From Tunturiibacter empetritectus (lineage in GTDB: Bacteria > Acidobacteriota > Terriglobia > Terriglobales > Acidobacteriaceae), in the NCBI RefSeq assembly GCF_013410875.1, contig NZ_JACCCU010000001.1, positions 2,728,001 to 2,792,000 on the forward strand: DNA of 64,000 nt, read 5' to 3'. The position numbers and the translations under genes were made by a program. The notes under the pieces were generated by a model. That model did not search any database and was not told where the DNA came from. It saw only the letters and a list, made by a program, of their open reading frames with translations. Positions 46,988-55,070 of the stretch are shown in pieces (position 1 is the stretch's first letter; each line of letters begins with the position of its first letter).

Positions 46988-48085
46988 ATGGCAAAGCCGC
47001 TTCGCAGTGATGATCCCGCACCGCAGAATATGCAATTCGCACACTTCGGCGTCCTGAACGACGGCAACCAGAGCAAGTCCTCGCTCTTCACCTCTATCGC
47101 TCTGAACGTTGTGCTTGCGCTTTGCGCTATTATCATCGGCGCCGCTGCGAAGAAGACGATTGACACTAGGCACAAGCTTACTGAGCTGACTGAGCCGATT
47201 CCGATGAAGAAGCCCGACGAGCCGCCGCCAATCAAGATCAAGCCGCCAAAACTTCCGCCTACACCAGTGGTTAAGGTCGAGCCGCCGAAAATTAAGCTGC
47301 CTGACGTAAAGCTGCCTGACGTTCCGAAGCCGCCTGAGATTAAGATGGTGCAGCAGATGCCGGTTGTTCTTCCGGCACCTCCCAAGCTCGTTCAACCTCC
47401 ACCGGCGCCCAAGGTCGTCAGCCTTGCACAAGCTCAGCCGGCTGCGCTGATCAACAACTCTCCCCATCCAACTGCTGTCGCCCTCGGCTCACAGACCAAC
47501 CCAATCGCACCCTCGAACCGTCCTTCGACAACTTCCATCAATCTTGGCAACAAAGGAATGTCGGGGATGCCGGCTTCCAATAACGGCATGGGCGCGCAGT
47601 CAACTATTGTCAATCTTGGTTCCGGTTCAGCTGGCAGTCAGAATATGCATGGTAGAGATAACGCCTCAGCTGGCGTTGTCGGCGTCAAGCTTGGAGTCAC
47701 TGGTGGCACTGGACCGATGAATGCCCCAGGTCGCACCGCCGGCGTCGTCAATCTCGGCCAAAACGCTCCTCCTCCGATGCCAAAGCCAGCCGGGCCTTCT
47801 GCGGCAATGGCGAAGACCGCACCGAAGGTTCTCTTCAAACCCAAGCCAGAGTACACCGCGGAGGCTCGCAACCTTCATATTGAGGGCGTCGTATCTGTCC
47901 GCCTTCGGGTCTCCTCTTCTGGTGCTGTCCAGGTTCTGGGCGTAACCAGCGATCTCGGCCACGGCCTTGGCGACTCTGCCATTCACGCCGTACAGGCCAC
48001 ACGCTTTCAACCCGCAACAGACGCATCGGGTCATCCGATCGATTGGGAAGGTGTTGTCAATGTAGCTTTCCAACTCGCCGGATAA
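46988..48085 (+). CDS. TonB-family energy transducer
   Basis: 365 residues: short cytoplasmic start, one membrane helix (SIALNVVLALCAIIIGAA, about 38-57), a proline/lysine-rich periplasmic stretch (about 72-150, repeated PPKIKLPDVKLPD), a glycine/asparagine-rich linker (about 150-270), and a C-terminal TonB domain (about 275-365; PEYTAEARNLHIEGVVSVRLRVSSSGAV). It links the inner-membrane motor to outer-membrane receptors such as the two in this window. No exbB/exbD nearby. AAGGA ribosome site fits the ATG. Confidence 0.9.
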   Translation: MAKPLRSDDPAPQNMQFAHFGVLNDGNQSKSSLFTSIALNVVLALCAIIIGAAAKKTIDTRHKLTELTEPIPMKKPDEPPPIKIKPPKLPPTPVVKVEPPKIKLPDVKLPDVPKPPEIKMVQQMPVVLPAPPKLVQPPPAPKVVSLAQAQPAALINNSPHPTAVALGSQTNPIAPSNRPSTTSINLGNKGMSGMPASNNGMGAQSTIVNLGSGSAGSQNMHGRDNASAGVVGVKLGVTGGTGPMNAPGRTAGVVNLGQNAPPPMPKPAGPSAAMAKTAPKVLFKPKPEYTAEARNLHIEGVVSVRLRVSSSGAVQVLGVTSDLGHGLGDSAIHAVQATRFQPATDASGHPIDWEGVVNVAFQLAG

Positions 48086-48176
48086 GAAACTTTTTTTGTT
48101 CCGTTGTTGCAGCATGAAATAGCATCTAGTCCATAATCAGGCTGACCCCAGGGGGTCACCGTAGGAGCCGTAAATC

Positions 48177-50048
48177 ATGATTCTCGGGAAACAGTCTACC
48201 GCCGGTCTGCTGCTGGCACTTCTAGTCGCAACCACTCTCCCCGCGGGAGCAGGCATCCTACATCCTGGCAAAAAGAAGAAGATGGATGATGATCTCTCCT
48301 CAACGCGCAAACCGACGGCCGCGCAGAACGCACTGATTGACAAGGCGATCGCCCGCGAAAAGGTGATCGTCAAGACCGTCAAGGAGCGGGCTCCTCTTGT
48401 GGAGACCTACATCCAGACCATGAAGCCGGATCCTCTTCTAGGTCAGGTTCCGGAGTCTGACGAGCACTTCCTCAGCCGCGTCGACTTCAAGAGCGTCATC
48501 GGCGACAACTCATATGTGGTCAACAAAGAGACCTCAAAGGGCACTAGCAATGACGGCAAACTCGGATTCTTTAAGCACTCCGTCTCTTTCGTCGGCGGTC
48601 TCGGCAATAGTCTCCATCTGAACTTCCACGAATCCGGCTTTGTGCAGATGCTACTGATGGATTCCAACAGCTTCGATCGTCAGCACTATACCTTTGGCTA
48701 CGTGCGCAACGACTTCCTCGGCAACACTCCGACGGCCGTCTTTGACGTAACCCCGATTGAAGGTAAGAAATCCTTCGGTCGCTTCTTCGGCCGTATCTGG
48801 ATCGAGGCGCGCAGCGGCAACGTTGTTCGCTTCAACGGTGACTTCGCCGGGACCCAGGAAGACCAGAAGGAGTTCTATCACTTTGACAGCTGGCGGACCA
48901 ACGTCCAGCCCGACCTCTGGCTGCCGACCTCCTTTTACGTGGAAGAGAGCGACCCCAGGAGCGTCTCACGCACTCTGAAGTTCAAAGCGATTAATCATAT
49001 CTGGGGTTATGTTCTGAAGGTCCCGCCGCCAGAGAGCGAAAACACCTCAATGGACGTTGTCGGCGCAACCGACGTCAGCAACGACGCTCAGGATGTCAGC
49101 CCTCTGGGAGCACAGCGCGCCTGGGTCCAGCAGGCAGAAGACAATATCGTCGAGCGCCTCTTCCAGGCTGGTCTACTCGATGCGCCAAGCGAGTTCGACA
49201 AAACTCTTGAAGCACTCGCTGGCAACATTCTTGCGTACAACAACATCACACTTTCCAGGCCGATACGATGCCGAACGCTGCTGACAGAACCGCTGGAGTC
49301 TCTCGCAATTGGCAATACCATCGTCATCTCAAAGAGCTTGCTTGATACCACTGGCGTTGTCACTCAAGACGGCGCGCAACAGATGGGCAACCTCAATGCA
49401 ATTCTGGCTTTCCAGATTGCACACATCATTCTCGCTCACCGCCTCGACACCAAGTACGCCTTCAACGACCGTCTGCTCTTTCCTTCCACGACAGTCTTCA
49501 ACCGCATCCCCATGCATCACACCGATGCTGACAACGCTGCAGCAGCAAAGAAAGCAATGGAATTGCTCAATGCGAAGGAACTCGAGGGCGGACAGCAGTA
49601 TTTCAGCCTCTACCTCCAGCAACTACAGCAGCGAGTTAAGAGTTTGAAAGCGCTCAACGAGCCGATGATTGGCGACGGCCTCGTCAAGAGCGACACAGAT
49701 CCTACCTTCTGGATGCAGGCCATCACGACAAAGGGCCCGAAGCTGGATATGAAGGACCTGAAACAACAGGCAGCGATGCCACTGGCCAGCTTCCTCCGCT
49801 TCGATCCCTGGACCGATCAGGTATTCGTCCTGCACTCGGCCTTCGAGCCTCTCCTAACAGCAGCCGACAAAATGCCCTTTGAGGTTGAGCCGGTCTACTT
49901 GAAACTTAGCTACTACAAAGCACCCGCAGAACCTGCAGCGGCCCCAGCCGCACAACCGTTGACCGCAGCTCCTGCAGACAATACAGCAGCACCAGCCGCA
50001 GCAGCACCGGCTGCCACTCCCCCACCAACCAACGCACAACAAAACTAA
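48177..50048 (+). CDS. Secreted protein with an M48-like region lacking the HExxH motif
   Basis: 623 residues with a signal peptide (GLLLALLVATTLPAGAG). The first 290 residues (after a lysine-rich KKKK patch) form an unassigned beta-rich domain (HLNFHESGFVQMLLM, FGRIWIEARSGNVVRFNG). Residues about 320-470 follow the layout of M48 peptidases (GNTIVISKSLLDTTG, LNAILAFQIAHIILAHRL), but the first zinc histidine and catalytic glutamate of HExxH are replaced (FQIAH). The tail is Ala/Pro-rich low complexity. Likely a non-catalytic relative of periplasmic M48 proteins. TAGGAG lies eight bases upstream; a terminator follows. Confidence 0.7.
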   Translation: MILGKQSTAGLLLALLVATTLPAGAGILHPGKKKKMDDDLSSTRKPTAAQNALIDKAIAREKVIVKTVKERAPLVETYIQTMKPDPLLGQVPESDEHFLSRVDFKSVIGDNSYVVNKETSKGTSNDGKLGFFKHSVSFVGGLGNSLHLNFHESGFVQMLLMDSNSFDRQHYTFGYVRNDFLGNTPTAVFDVTPIEGKKSFGRFFGRIWIEARSGNVVRFNGDFAGTQEDQKEFYHFDSWRTNVQPDLWLPTSFYVEESDPRSVSRTLKFKAINHIWGYVLKVPPPESENTSMDVVGATDVSNDAQDVSPLGAQRAWVQQAEDNIVERLFQAGLLDAPSEFDKTLEALAGNILAYNNITLSRPIRCRTLLTEPLESLAIGNTIVISKSLLDTTGVVTQDGAQQMGNLNAILAFQIAHIILAHRLDTKYAFNDRLLFPSTTVFNRIPMHHTDADNAAAAKKAMELLNAKELEGGQQYFSLYLQQLQQRVKSLKALNEPMIGDGLVKSDTDPTFWMQAITTKGPKLDMKDLKQQAAMPLASFLRFDPWTDQVFVLHSAFEPLLTAADKMPFEVEPVYLKLSYYKAPAEPAAAPAAQPLTAAPADNTAAPAAAAPAATPPPTNAQQN

Positions 50049-50057
50049 AACCTAAGA

Positions 50058-50097
50058 GCGTGGATGGACCTGCTCATTCAGACCGTCCACGCCTTTT
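50058..50097 (+). terminator. Terminator after the M48-like gene
   Basis: GCGTGGATGG (50058-50067) pairs with CCGTCCACGC (50083-50092) with one wobble, 15-base loop, then CTTTT. It lies inside the open extension of the next frame, supporting the later TTG start of that gene. Confidence 0.75.
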
Positions 50098-50165
50098 ATT
50101 GTCTGGGTCCCGCTCCCTCGACACAACGTATGCATCAATTTTTGTTTGATAAGGAGGCACAACTG

Positions 50166-50708
50166 TTGAAGCGGCATATTCTCATCGGCTGTTTCGCCTG
50201 CGTCCTTAGTCTGACTCACTGGTCGCATGCGCAAGCCGTTCCAACCGCCACTCGCACAGCTTCGATACAGATCGGTGCCGCAGGAACGTTCATCAGTCCC
50301 GACTATACGCAGCCATATATTAAGGGCATCACCATCTACGGCAACTACGATATCGGTCAACATTTGGGAGCCGAAGGCGACATTCACATCTCCGTCATCA
50401 CGCCCGGCGATATCAGCGAGAACTCTTACCTCTTGGGCCCGCGCTACAAATGGCATTACAAGCGCTTTGAGCCCTATGTCAAAGTCCTCTTCGGTATTGG
50501 CCGCTTCGGTTTCCAGTCTGGCAGCTTCAACACGCCGGCAACATTTACATATTTCCAGTATGCGGGCGGCGGCGGCCTGGATGTGCGAGCAACTCGGCAT
50601 ATCAATGTACGGGCTTTCGATGTGGAGCTCCAGAAGTGGCCCGGCCTTGCACCCAATGGCCTTTCCCCAATTGCCTACACGATTGGTGCTGCTTATACTT
50701 GGCGCTAG
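50166..50708 (+). CDS. Outer-membrane beta-barrel protein (OmpA-like barrel only)
   Basis: 180 residues from TTG 50166, chosen because AAGGAGG lies eight bases upstream and a signal peptide follows (ILIGCFACVLSLTHWSHAQA). The mature part is about eight amphipathic strands with aromatic ends (GITIYGNYDIGQHLGAEGDIH, YLLGPRYKWHYKRFEPYVKVL, LSPIAYTIGAAYTWR). No peptidoglycan-binding domain. It shares the mature N-terminal motif PTATRT and overall layout with the next gene, so the two are tandem paralogues. Function unknown. Confidence 0.75.
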   Translation: MKRHILIGCFACVLSLTHWSHAQAVPTATRTASIQIGAAGTFISPDYTQPYIKGITIYGNYDIGQHLGAEGDIHISVITPGDISENSYLLGPRYKWHYKRFEPYVKVLFGIGRFGFQSGSFNTPATFTYFQYAGGGGLDVRATRHINVRAFDVELQKWPGLAPNGLSPIAYTIGAAYTWR

Positions 50709-50810
50709 CCGGAGAGTCTGACTCATGATGAAGTTATTGCTTCACCTCAATGTCCTGTCGTTGCGCTCTTCAGCCTGCGGTAAGGAATACGCTGTTCGAC
50801 AGGAGTGCAC

Positions 50811-51338
50811 GTGCTGACAAAGACTGTTCTTTTTCTGGGTCTGTTGGGGACCGCATCGATGCTAAGCGCGCAGGCCAATCCAACGGCCACTCGCACAGGA
50901 GATCTCAAGATTGGTGGCGGCTTCTCCACCGCAAACTCCGACTACGGAGATCGGTTCAATGGCGGCGCTGCCTACTTTGACTTCGATTTTCTCTCTCACA
51001 TCGGGGTCACGGGCGAATTCCATTTCGTCAAAGATCAGAATGATCTCTACGAGAAGACCTATGAGGTGGGCGGCCGCTACTTTCGCGAATATCGCCGCTT
51101 CGTCCCTTATGGCAAGGTTCTCTACGGACGCGGCGTCTTCAACTTCCCTGTCAACCCGGACGGATTCCGCCCGAATCTCGCGTATAACCTTATAGCTGCC
51201 GGTATTGGCACCGACTACAAGGTGAAACCGTACCTCTACATACGCGCCGACTGGGAGTACCAGCAATGGTTTAGCTTCGCCGGCTCCAGTCTTACCCCGA
51301 ACATCCTCACGCTGGGTGCGGCCTATCGCTTCCGATAG
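50811..51338 (+). CDS. Outer-membrane beta-barrel protein, paralogue of the preceding one
   Basis: 175 residues from GTG 50811 (AGGAG five bases upstream; the GTG at 50805 overlaps that site). Signal peptide (VLFLGLLGTASMLSAQA), then NPTATRTGDLKIGGGFS and about eight beta strands ending AAYRFR, with a terminal arginine after the aromatic. The pair lies in tandem with 100 bases between and ends at a strong bidirectional terminator. Confidence 0.78.
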   Translation: MLTKTVLFLGLLGTASMLSAQANPTATRTGDLKIGGGFSTANSDYGDRFNGGAAYFDFDFLSHIGVTGEFHFVKDQNDLYEKTYEVGGRYFREYRRFVPYGKVLYGRGVFNFPVNPDGFRPNLAYNLIAAGIGTDYKVKPYLYIRADWEYQQWFSFAGSSLTPNILTLGAAYRFR

Positions 51339-51376
51339 AAGACTGTTTGTCAGGTACTCGTAATTCAGAACATGAG

Positions 51377-51404
51377 AAAGCCCCGGTTCACGCCGGGGCT
51401 TTTC
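51377..51404. terminator. Bidirectional terminator between convergent barrel genes
   Basis: AAAGCCCCGG (51377-51386) pairs with CCGGGGCTTTT (51393-51403), six-base loop. Flanking A and T runs let it act on both strands, ending the rightward pair and the leftward barrel gene. Confidence 0.9.
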
Positions 51405-51424
51405 CTGTTTAAAGCTGCAGACCG

Positions 51425-52030
51425 TTAGAAGTGATAAGCAATACCGATCGAAGGAGTCGAGATAATCTCATAGCGATTGGTATTGAAGATATTGCCCGGA
51501 AGGCTGAAGGTCGGAGTCTTCACCAGGAACGCACGGTACTCCGCTCGAATGTCGAAGCTTGGACTTAGCTCATACGCGACACCGCCGCCAAAGAGAGCGC
51601 CAATGTTTGTATTCCGCTTCGCGTCCAGGTTGGTCGATCCCGCATCCTTGAACGGCGAGAAGAACATTACCCCCGGACCAGCTTCAAGGAACGGGTTAAA
51701 GTGCTTGAAGTTCAGGTTGAAGACGTAGGCAGCGCTAACCTCCTGCTGCAGAGTATGAATGCCGCCGTTAGCCTTGCCAAAGACCTGATAGTACTGCGTG
51801 TTCTGTTGGTATCCGTAGTTAACTTCAAGTCCGCTCCGCGGCGTCAGCAGATAGCGGTAGCTCGCAACCAGTCCAATAGTCGTGCTTGTGTTTTTCTGCA
51901 CGCTGTTTCCGGTAATCTGTGGGGCAAACGCCGCGCTTCCGCTTACGCTCACGTCCTGCCGGCTCTCCTGCGCATAACCGGCGGCCGCAGATAACGTCAG
52001 CGCGCCCAACAACAACATCGTCTTCTTCAT
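51425..52030 (-). CDS. Outer-membrane beta-barrel protein
   Basis: 201 residues from ATG 52030 (signal peptide MLLLGALTLSAAAGYAQ begins there; a ten-codon upstream extension is less likely). Eight-stranded barrel pattern: TTIGLVASYRYLLTPRSGLEVNYGYQ, FNPFLEAGPGVMFFSP, FGGGVAYELSPSFDIRAEYRAFL, and a terminal phenylalanine (SIGIAYHF). Related in type, not obviously in sequence, to the two barrels it faces. Function unknown. Confidence 0.8.
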   Translation of the reverse strand: MKKTMLLLGALTLSAAAGYAQESRQDVSVSGSAAFAPQITGNSVQKNTSTTIGLVASYRYLLTPRSGLEVNYGYQQNTQYYQVFGKANGGIHTLQQEVSAAYVFNLNFKHFNPFLEAGPGVMFFSPFKDAGSTNLDAKRNTNIGALFGGGVAYELSPSFDIRAEYRAFLVKTPTFSLPGNIFNTNRYEIISTPSIGIAYHF

Positions 52031-52224
52031 TCTTCGCTGGATCCCTTCGAATTCGCCCATAACTTCCTACGCTGTCCCGCAGGCAACGCGCTTCAAAAGT
52101 TATGGCACGCCGTATTCACTGTTCTTCATTGTAACCGCACCGCTGCCCGAAGTTGTACTACCGACGCAAGAAGGGCCGGAGATCTGCATCTCTCCAGCCC
52201 CTGCGACCATCTTTTCCTAACGCA

Positions 52225-52692
52225 TTATTGCGGCGGAGGAGAAGAAGGCGCTCCCTGCCCACCCTCGCGACTCTCTCGACGCTCCTTCATCTGAGCCTGC
52301 AGAGCGTCATACTTCGTCTTCTGATCGTCGGTCAGCACGGCACGTATCTTATCCTGCGAGGCTTTGTGGATGTCCATCATCTTCGCCCGCTTGTCAGCCT
52401 GGGGAGTTGTGGTGTCCTGCCGCAAAGCCATCATCTGAGTTCGTGAATCGTCGTCAATCGCCTTCACCTGGGTCACCTGATCAGGAGTCAGGTTGAGCTT
52501 CTTCGTCAGGAATTCAACCTGATGCTCCTCCCTTTGAGCGCCACTCCGGTGGCCGCCATTTGGGGGGCCTGCCTGATCCTGCGCCGGCGGAGGAGATGGG
52601 TCTTGTGCCATTGCGGGAAGTGCACTCAGCGCGGTCGTACAGAGCGCCAAAAGAGCTGCTTGTAATACTGGTTTGCGAAATAGTGTCATCAT
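52225..52692 (-). CDS. Spy/CpxP-like periplasmic protein with LTxxQ motifs
   Basis: 155 residues from the first of two adjacent ATG codons (52690-52692). A signal peptide (LLALCTTALSALPAMAQ) and a proline-rich linker lead to a helical domain with LNLTPDQVTQVKAI and VLTDDQKTKYDAL, the paired LTxxQ motifs of Spy/CpxP. It ends in a charged, Pro/Gly-rich tail. Such proteins act as ATP-free chaperones or metal-stress proteins in the periplasm. Downstream of lysR on the same strand, separated by 117 bases. Confidence 0.82.
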   Translation of the reverse strand: MMTLFRKPVLQAALLALCTTALSALPAMAQDPSPPPAQDQAGPPNGGHRSGAQREEHQVEFLTKKLNLTPDQVTQVKAIDDDSRTQMMALRQDTTTPQADKRAKMMDIHKASQDKIRAVLTDDQKTKYDALQAQMKERRESREGGQGAPSSPPPQ

Positions 52693-52809
52693 CGGATTCT
52701 CACTCTCATGCTGCATCTGCCGGAAGAGTTTCTCCGGCGGTCAAGTCTATTCGTACAGACGCCCTTTTTTCGCAAATGTTCCGCTTTCTTGCAAAATTCA
52801 CAGCGGTCT

Positions 52810-53733
52810 TCACATCCCCCGTTCGGCCTGGAAACAGTACGGATCGCCATGCGCTGCCGCATAGGCCTCCACAACATTGAGAAAGGCCAGCGCCGCATGC
52901 GACAGGCTAGCTTGCCTCCGATAAACCAGCCGCAGCTTGCGCTCAATCTGCAGCTCCGGCACCTGAACCCGCACCAACGCCCCGCTCTCAAGCTCGGTCC
53001 GTACCGTCAGCCCCGGCACCAGAGCCACACCATTCCCCATCTCAACAAACCGCTTGATCGCTTCCAGCGACGGCAGCTCGACCCCCATCTGCAGCGGAGT
53101 CTTATGCCGTTTGAACGCCTGAATAACCTTTTGTCGCTGCGGCGATGGAATGTTATGAGCAATAAAGTTTTGCCCACCCAACTGCCGGATCGACACCTTC
53201 CCTGCCCCAGCCAGGGGATGTCGCGGATTCACCACAAAAGCCAACTCATCCCGGTACACAACCATCGACTTTACTTGGGCATCGTCCGGGCGAAAGGAGA
53301 GTACCCCCAGCTCCACAGAGTGCATTAGTACCTCGTCCGAGATCCTGCTGGCCAGCGTTCGCTGCACCGCCAGTTTAATCCTGGGGTTCTGCCTCCGAAA
53401 CTCATCAAGCAATGGCAACAGATAAAGGCAGGTGTACTCGTTCGCTGCCAGGTTCAGCCTGCCCCTGTGAAGCTCGCGCAACTCCGTCAGCGCCCCCGCC
53501 GCCTCATTCCGCAGATTCAGCAACTTAGAGGCATACTCCCGCAAAACCTCCCCCGCGTCGGTCAGCGTTCCATCCCTCGATGAGCGCTCAAACAGAACCT
53601 CTCCCAACTCCCCCTCCAGTTTGGCGATTGCCTGACTCACCGCTGGCTGAGTACGATGGAGGCGTGCTGCCGCTCGCGAGAAACTACGCTCTTCTGCCAC
53701 CGCCAGAAACGTCTCCATCTGGACTAAGTCCAA
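52810..53733 (-). CDS. LysR-type transcriptional regulator, likely controlling the leu operon
   Basis: 307 residues from TTG at 53731-53733, supported by GGAGGTAAGGA just upstream. N-terminal helix-turn-helix (METFLAVAEERSFSRAAARLHRTQPAVSQAIAKLE), linker, then a periplasmic-binding-like effector domain (about 90-300; GRLNLAANEYTCLYLLPLL, VELGVLSFRPDDAQ, NGVALVPGLTV). Divergent from leuA with about 120 bases between, which hold a strong dyad. LysR regulators commonly sit divergent to their target and respond to a pathway intermediate. Ligand could be a branched-chain intermediate such as 2-isopropylmalate; not shown. Confidence 0.92.
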   Translation of the reverse strand: MDLVQMETFLAVAEERSFSRAAARLHRTQPAVSQAIAKLEGELGEVLFERSSRDGTLTDAGEVLREYASKLLNLRNEAAGALTELRELHRGRLNLAANEYTCLYLLPLLDEFRRQNPRIKLAVQRTLASRISDEVLMHSVELGVLSFRPDDAQVKSMVVYRDELAFVVNPRHPLAGAGKVSIRQLGGQNFIAHNIPSPQRQKVIQAFKRHKTPLQMGVELPSLEAIKRFVEMGNGVALVPGLTVRTELESGALVRVQVPELQIERKLRLVYRRQASLSHAALAFLNVVEAYAAAHGDPYCFQAERGM

Positions 53734-53804
53734 TCCTTACCTCCGTGCAGCCGAGATCTACCGCTTGAATGTCGCAATTAGAATTTCTGATATACCTGCA
53801 AGCC

Positions 53805-53825
53805 ATCATAAGCATGCATTATGAT
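53805..53825. promoter_or_regulatory. LysR-type operator candidate in the leuA promoter
   Basis: A perfect 7-7-7 dyad: ATCATAA, GCATGCA, TTATGAT. The core ATAA-N7-TTAT fits the T-N11-A rule of LysR-family sites. It lies between the divergent lysR and leuA starts, 29 bases before the leuA ATG. Upstream TTGAAT (53765-53770) and GATATA (53789-53794), 18 apart, could be the leuA promoter, which would put the dyad at or just past the transcript start. Confidence 0.6.
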
Positions 53826-53853
53826 AACGTCCAGATCGAGAGTGCTAAATCTA

Positions 53854-55047
53854 ATGTCCTCGCCCAATCAAATCGTCTTCTTCGACACCACCCTCCGCGA
53901 CGGCGAACAGTCCCCCGGTTGCACGATGCATCACGACGAAAAGTTGCGCATGGCCCACCAGCTGGCAGACCTCGGAGTCGACGTCCTCGAGGCCGGCTTC
54001 GCCATCGCCAGCCAGGGCGACTCCGACTCCATCCGCATGATCGCCCGCGAAGTTCGTGGCCCCCGCATCGCCTCCCTCGCCCGTTGCAAACGCGAGGACA
54101 TTGAAGCCGCCGCCCGTTCTATCGAGCCAGCTGAGAAGGCGCGCATCCACACCTTCTTGGCCTCCTCCGACCTCCACCTCGAAGCCAAGCTGAAGATCAC
54201 TCGCCCCGAGGCACTCCATCAAGCCGCGGAGTCCGTCCGTCTCGCCCGCACCTTCGCCGACGACGTCGAGTTCTCCGCCGAGGATGCCACGCGCACCGAC
54301 CCTGACTTTCTCGTCGAGATCGTGACCGTCGCGGTTCAGGCCGGAGCCACCACCATCAACATCCCCGACACCGTCGGCTACACAACGCCTGACGAGTACG
54401 CCGCCACCTTCCGCATGCTCTTCGCAAAGGTTCCCGGCATCGTTGGTCCTAATGGCAGAGACAACGTCATTCTCTCCACCCACTGCCATAACGACCTGGG
54501 CATGGCCGTCGCCAACACCCTCGCAGGCATTCAGGCTGGAGCCCGCCAGGCCGAGTGCACCATCAACGGCGTCGGCGAACGCGCCGGCAACGCCGCACTC
54601 GAAGAGATCGCCGCGGCCCTTATGGTGCGCCGAGACAAGCTGCCCTACACCAACAACATCAAACTCAATCAGCTCTTCCCCACCAGCCAGATGCTTGCTG
54701 AGTTCATCAGCTTCGGCTGCTCGCCCAACAAGGCCGTCGTAGGTGCCAACGCCTTTGCCCATGAGTCCGGCATTCATCAGCACGGCATGATGGCCAACCC
54801 GCTCACCTACGAGATCATGACACCCGAGTCCGTCGGCGTCCCCGCAACCAACATGGTGCTCGGCAAACACAGCGGGCGCCGCCTCCTCGAGCAACGCCTC
54901 ACCGAACTCGGACACTCGCTCACACGCACGCAACTTGACGACGTCTATCACCGCTTCACCGAACTCGCCGACCGCAAAAAATCCATCTACGACCAGGATC
55001 TGCTCGGTCTTCTGCAATCGGACAAGTCCTCCGTTACCACGCACTAG
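53854..55047 (+). CDS. leuA: 2-isopropylmalate synthase, short form without the C-terminal regulatory domain
   Basis: 397 residues from ATG 53854 (ATG 53821 also in frame). First step of leucine synthesis: acetyl-CoA plus 2-oxoisovalerate. Visible: FFDTTLRDGEQSPGCTMH (metal-binding Asp), the barrel, STHCHNDLGMAVAN, ECTINGVGERAGNAALEEI, AFAHESGIHQHGM. The protein ends soon after the linker subdomain (LADRKKSIYDQDLLGLL); the roughly 120-residue LeuA-dimer domain that binds leucine in full-length enzymes is absent. leuB follows after 23 bases, so this is not a frameshift. A short 2-isopropylmalate synthase or homocitrate-like synthase is the main alternative; context supports LeuA. Confidence 0.92.
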   Translation: MSSPNQIVFFDTTLRDGEQSPGCTMHHDEKLRMAHQLADLGVDVLEAGFAIASQGDSDSIRMIAREVRGPRIASLARCKREDIEAAARSIEPAEKARIHTFLASSDLHLEAKLKITRPEALHQAAESVRLARTFADDVEFSAEDATRTDPDFLVEIVTVAVQAGATTINIPDTVGYTTPDEYAATFRMLFAKVPGIVGPNGRDNVILSTHCHNDLGMAVANTLAGIQAGARQAECTINGVGERAGNAALEEIAAALMVRRDKLPYTNNIKLNQLFPTSQMLAEFISFGCSPNKAVVGANAFAHESGIHQHGMMANPLTYEIMTPESVGVPATNMVLGKHSGRRLLEQRLTELGHSLTRTQLDDVYHRFTELADRKKSIYDQDLLGLLQSDKSSVTTH

Positions 55048-55070
55048 ATCCACGCAAAGGAAAGAGCGTC

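Noticed and set aside
53851-55053. 400-codon open frame antisense to leuA
   Set aside because: Glycine/valine/glutamate-rich translation typical of an opposite-strand shadow of a high-GC gene; no family features, and leuA on the other strand is certain.
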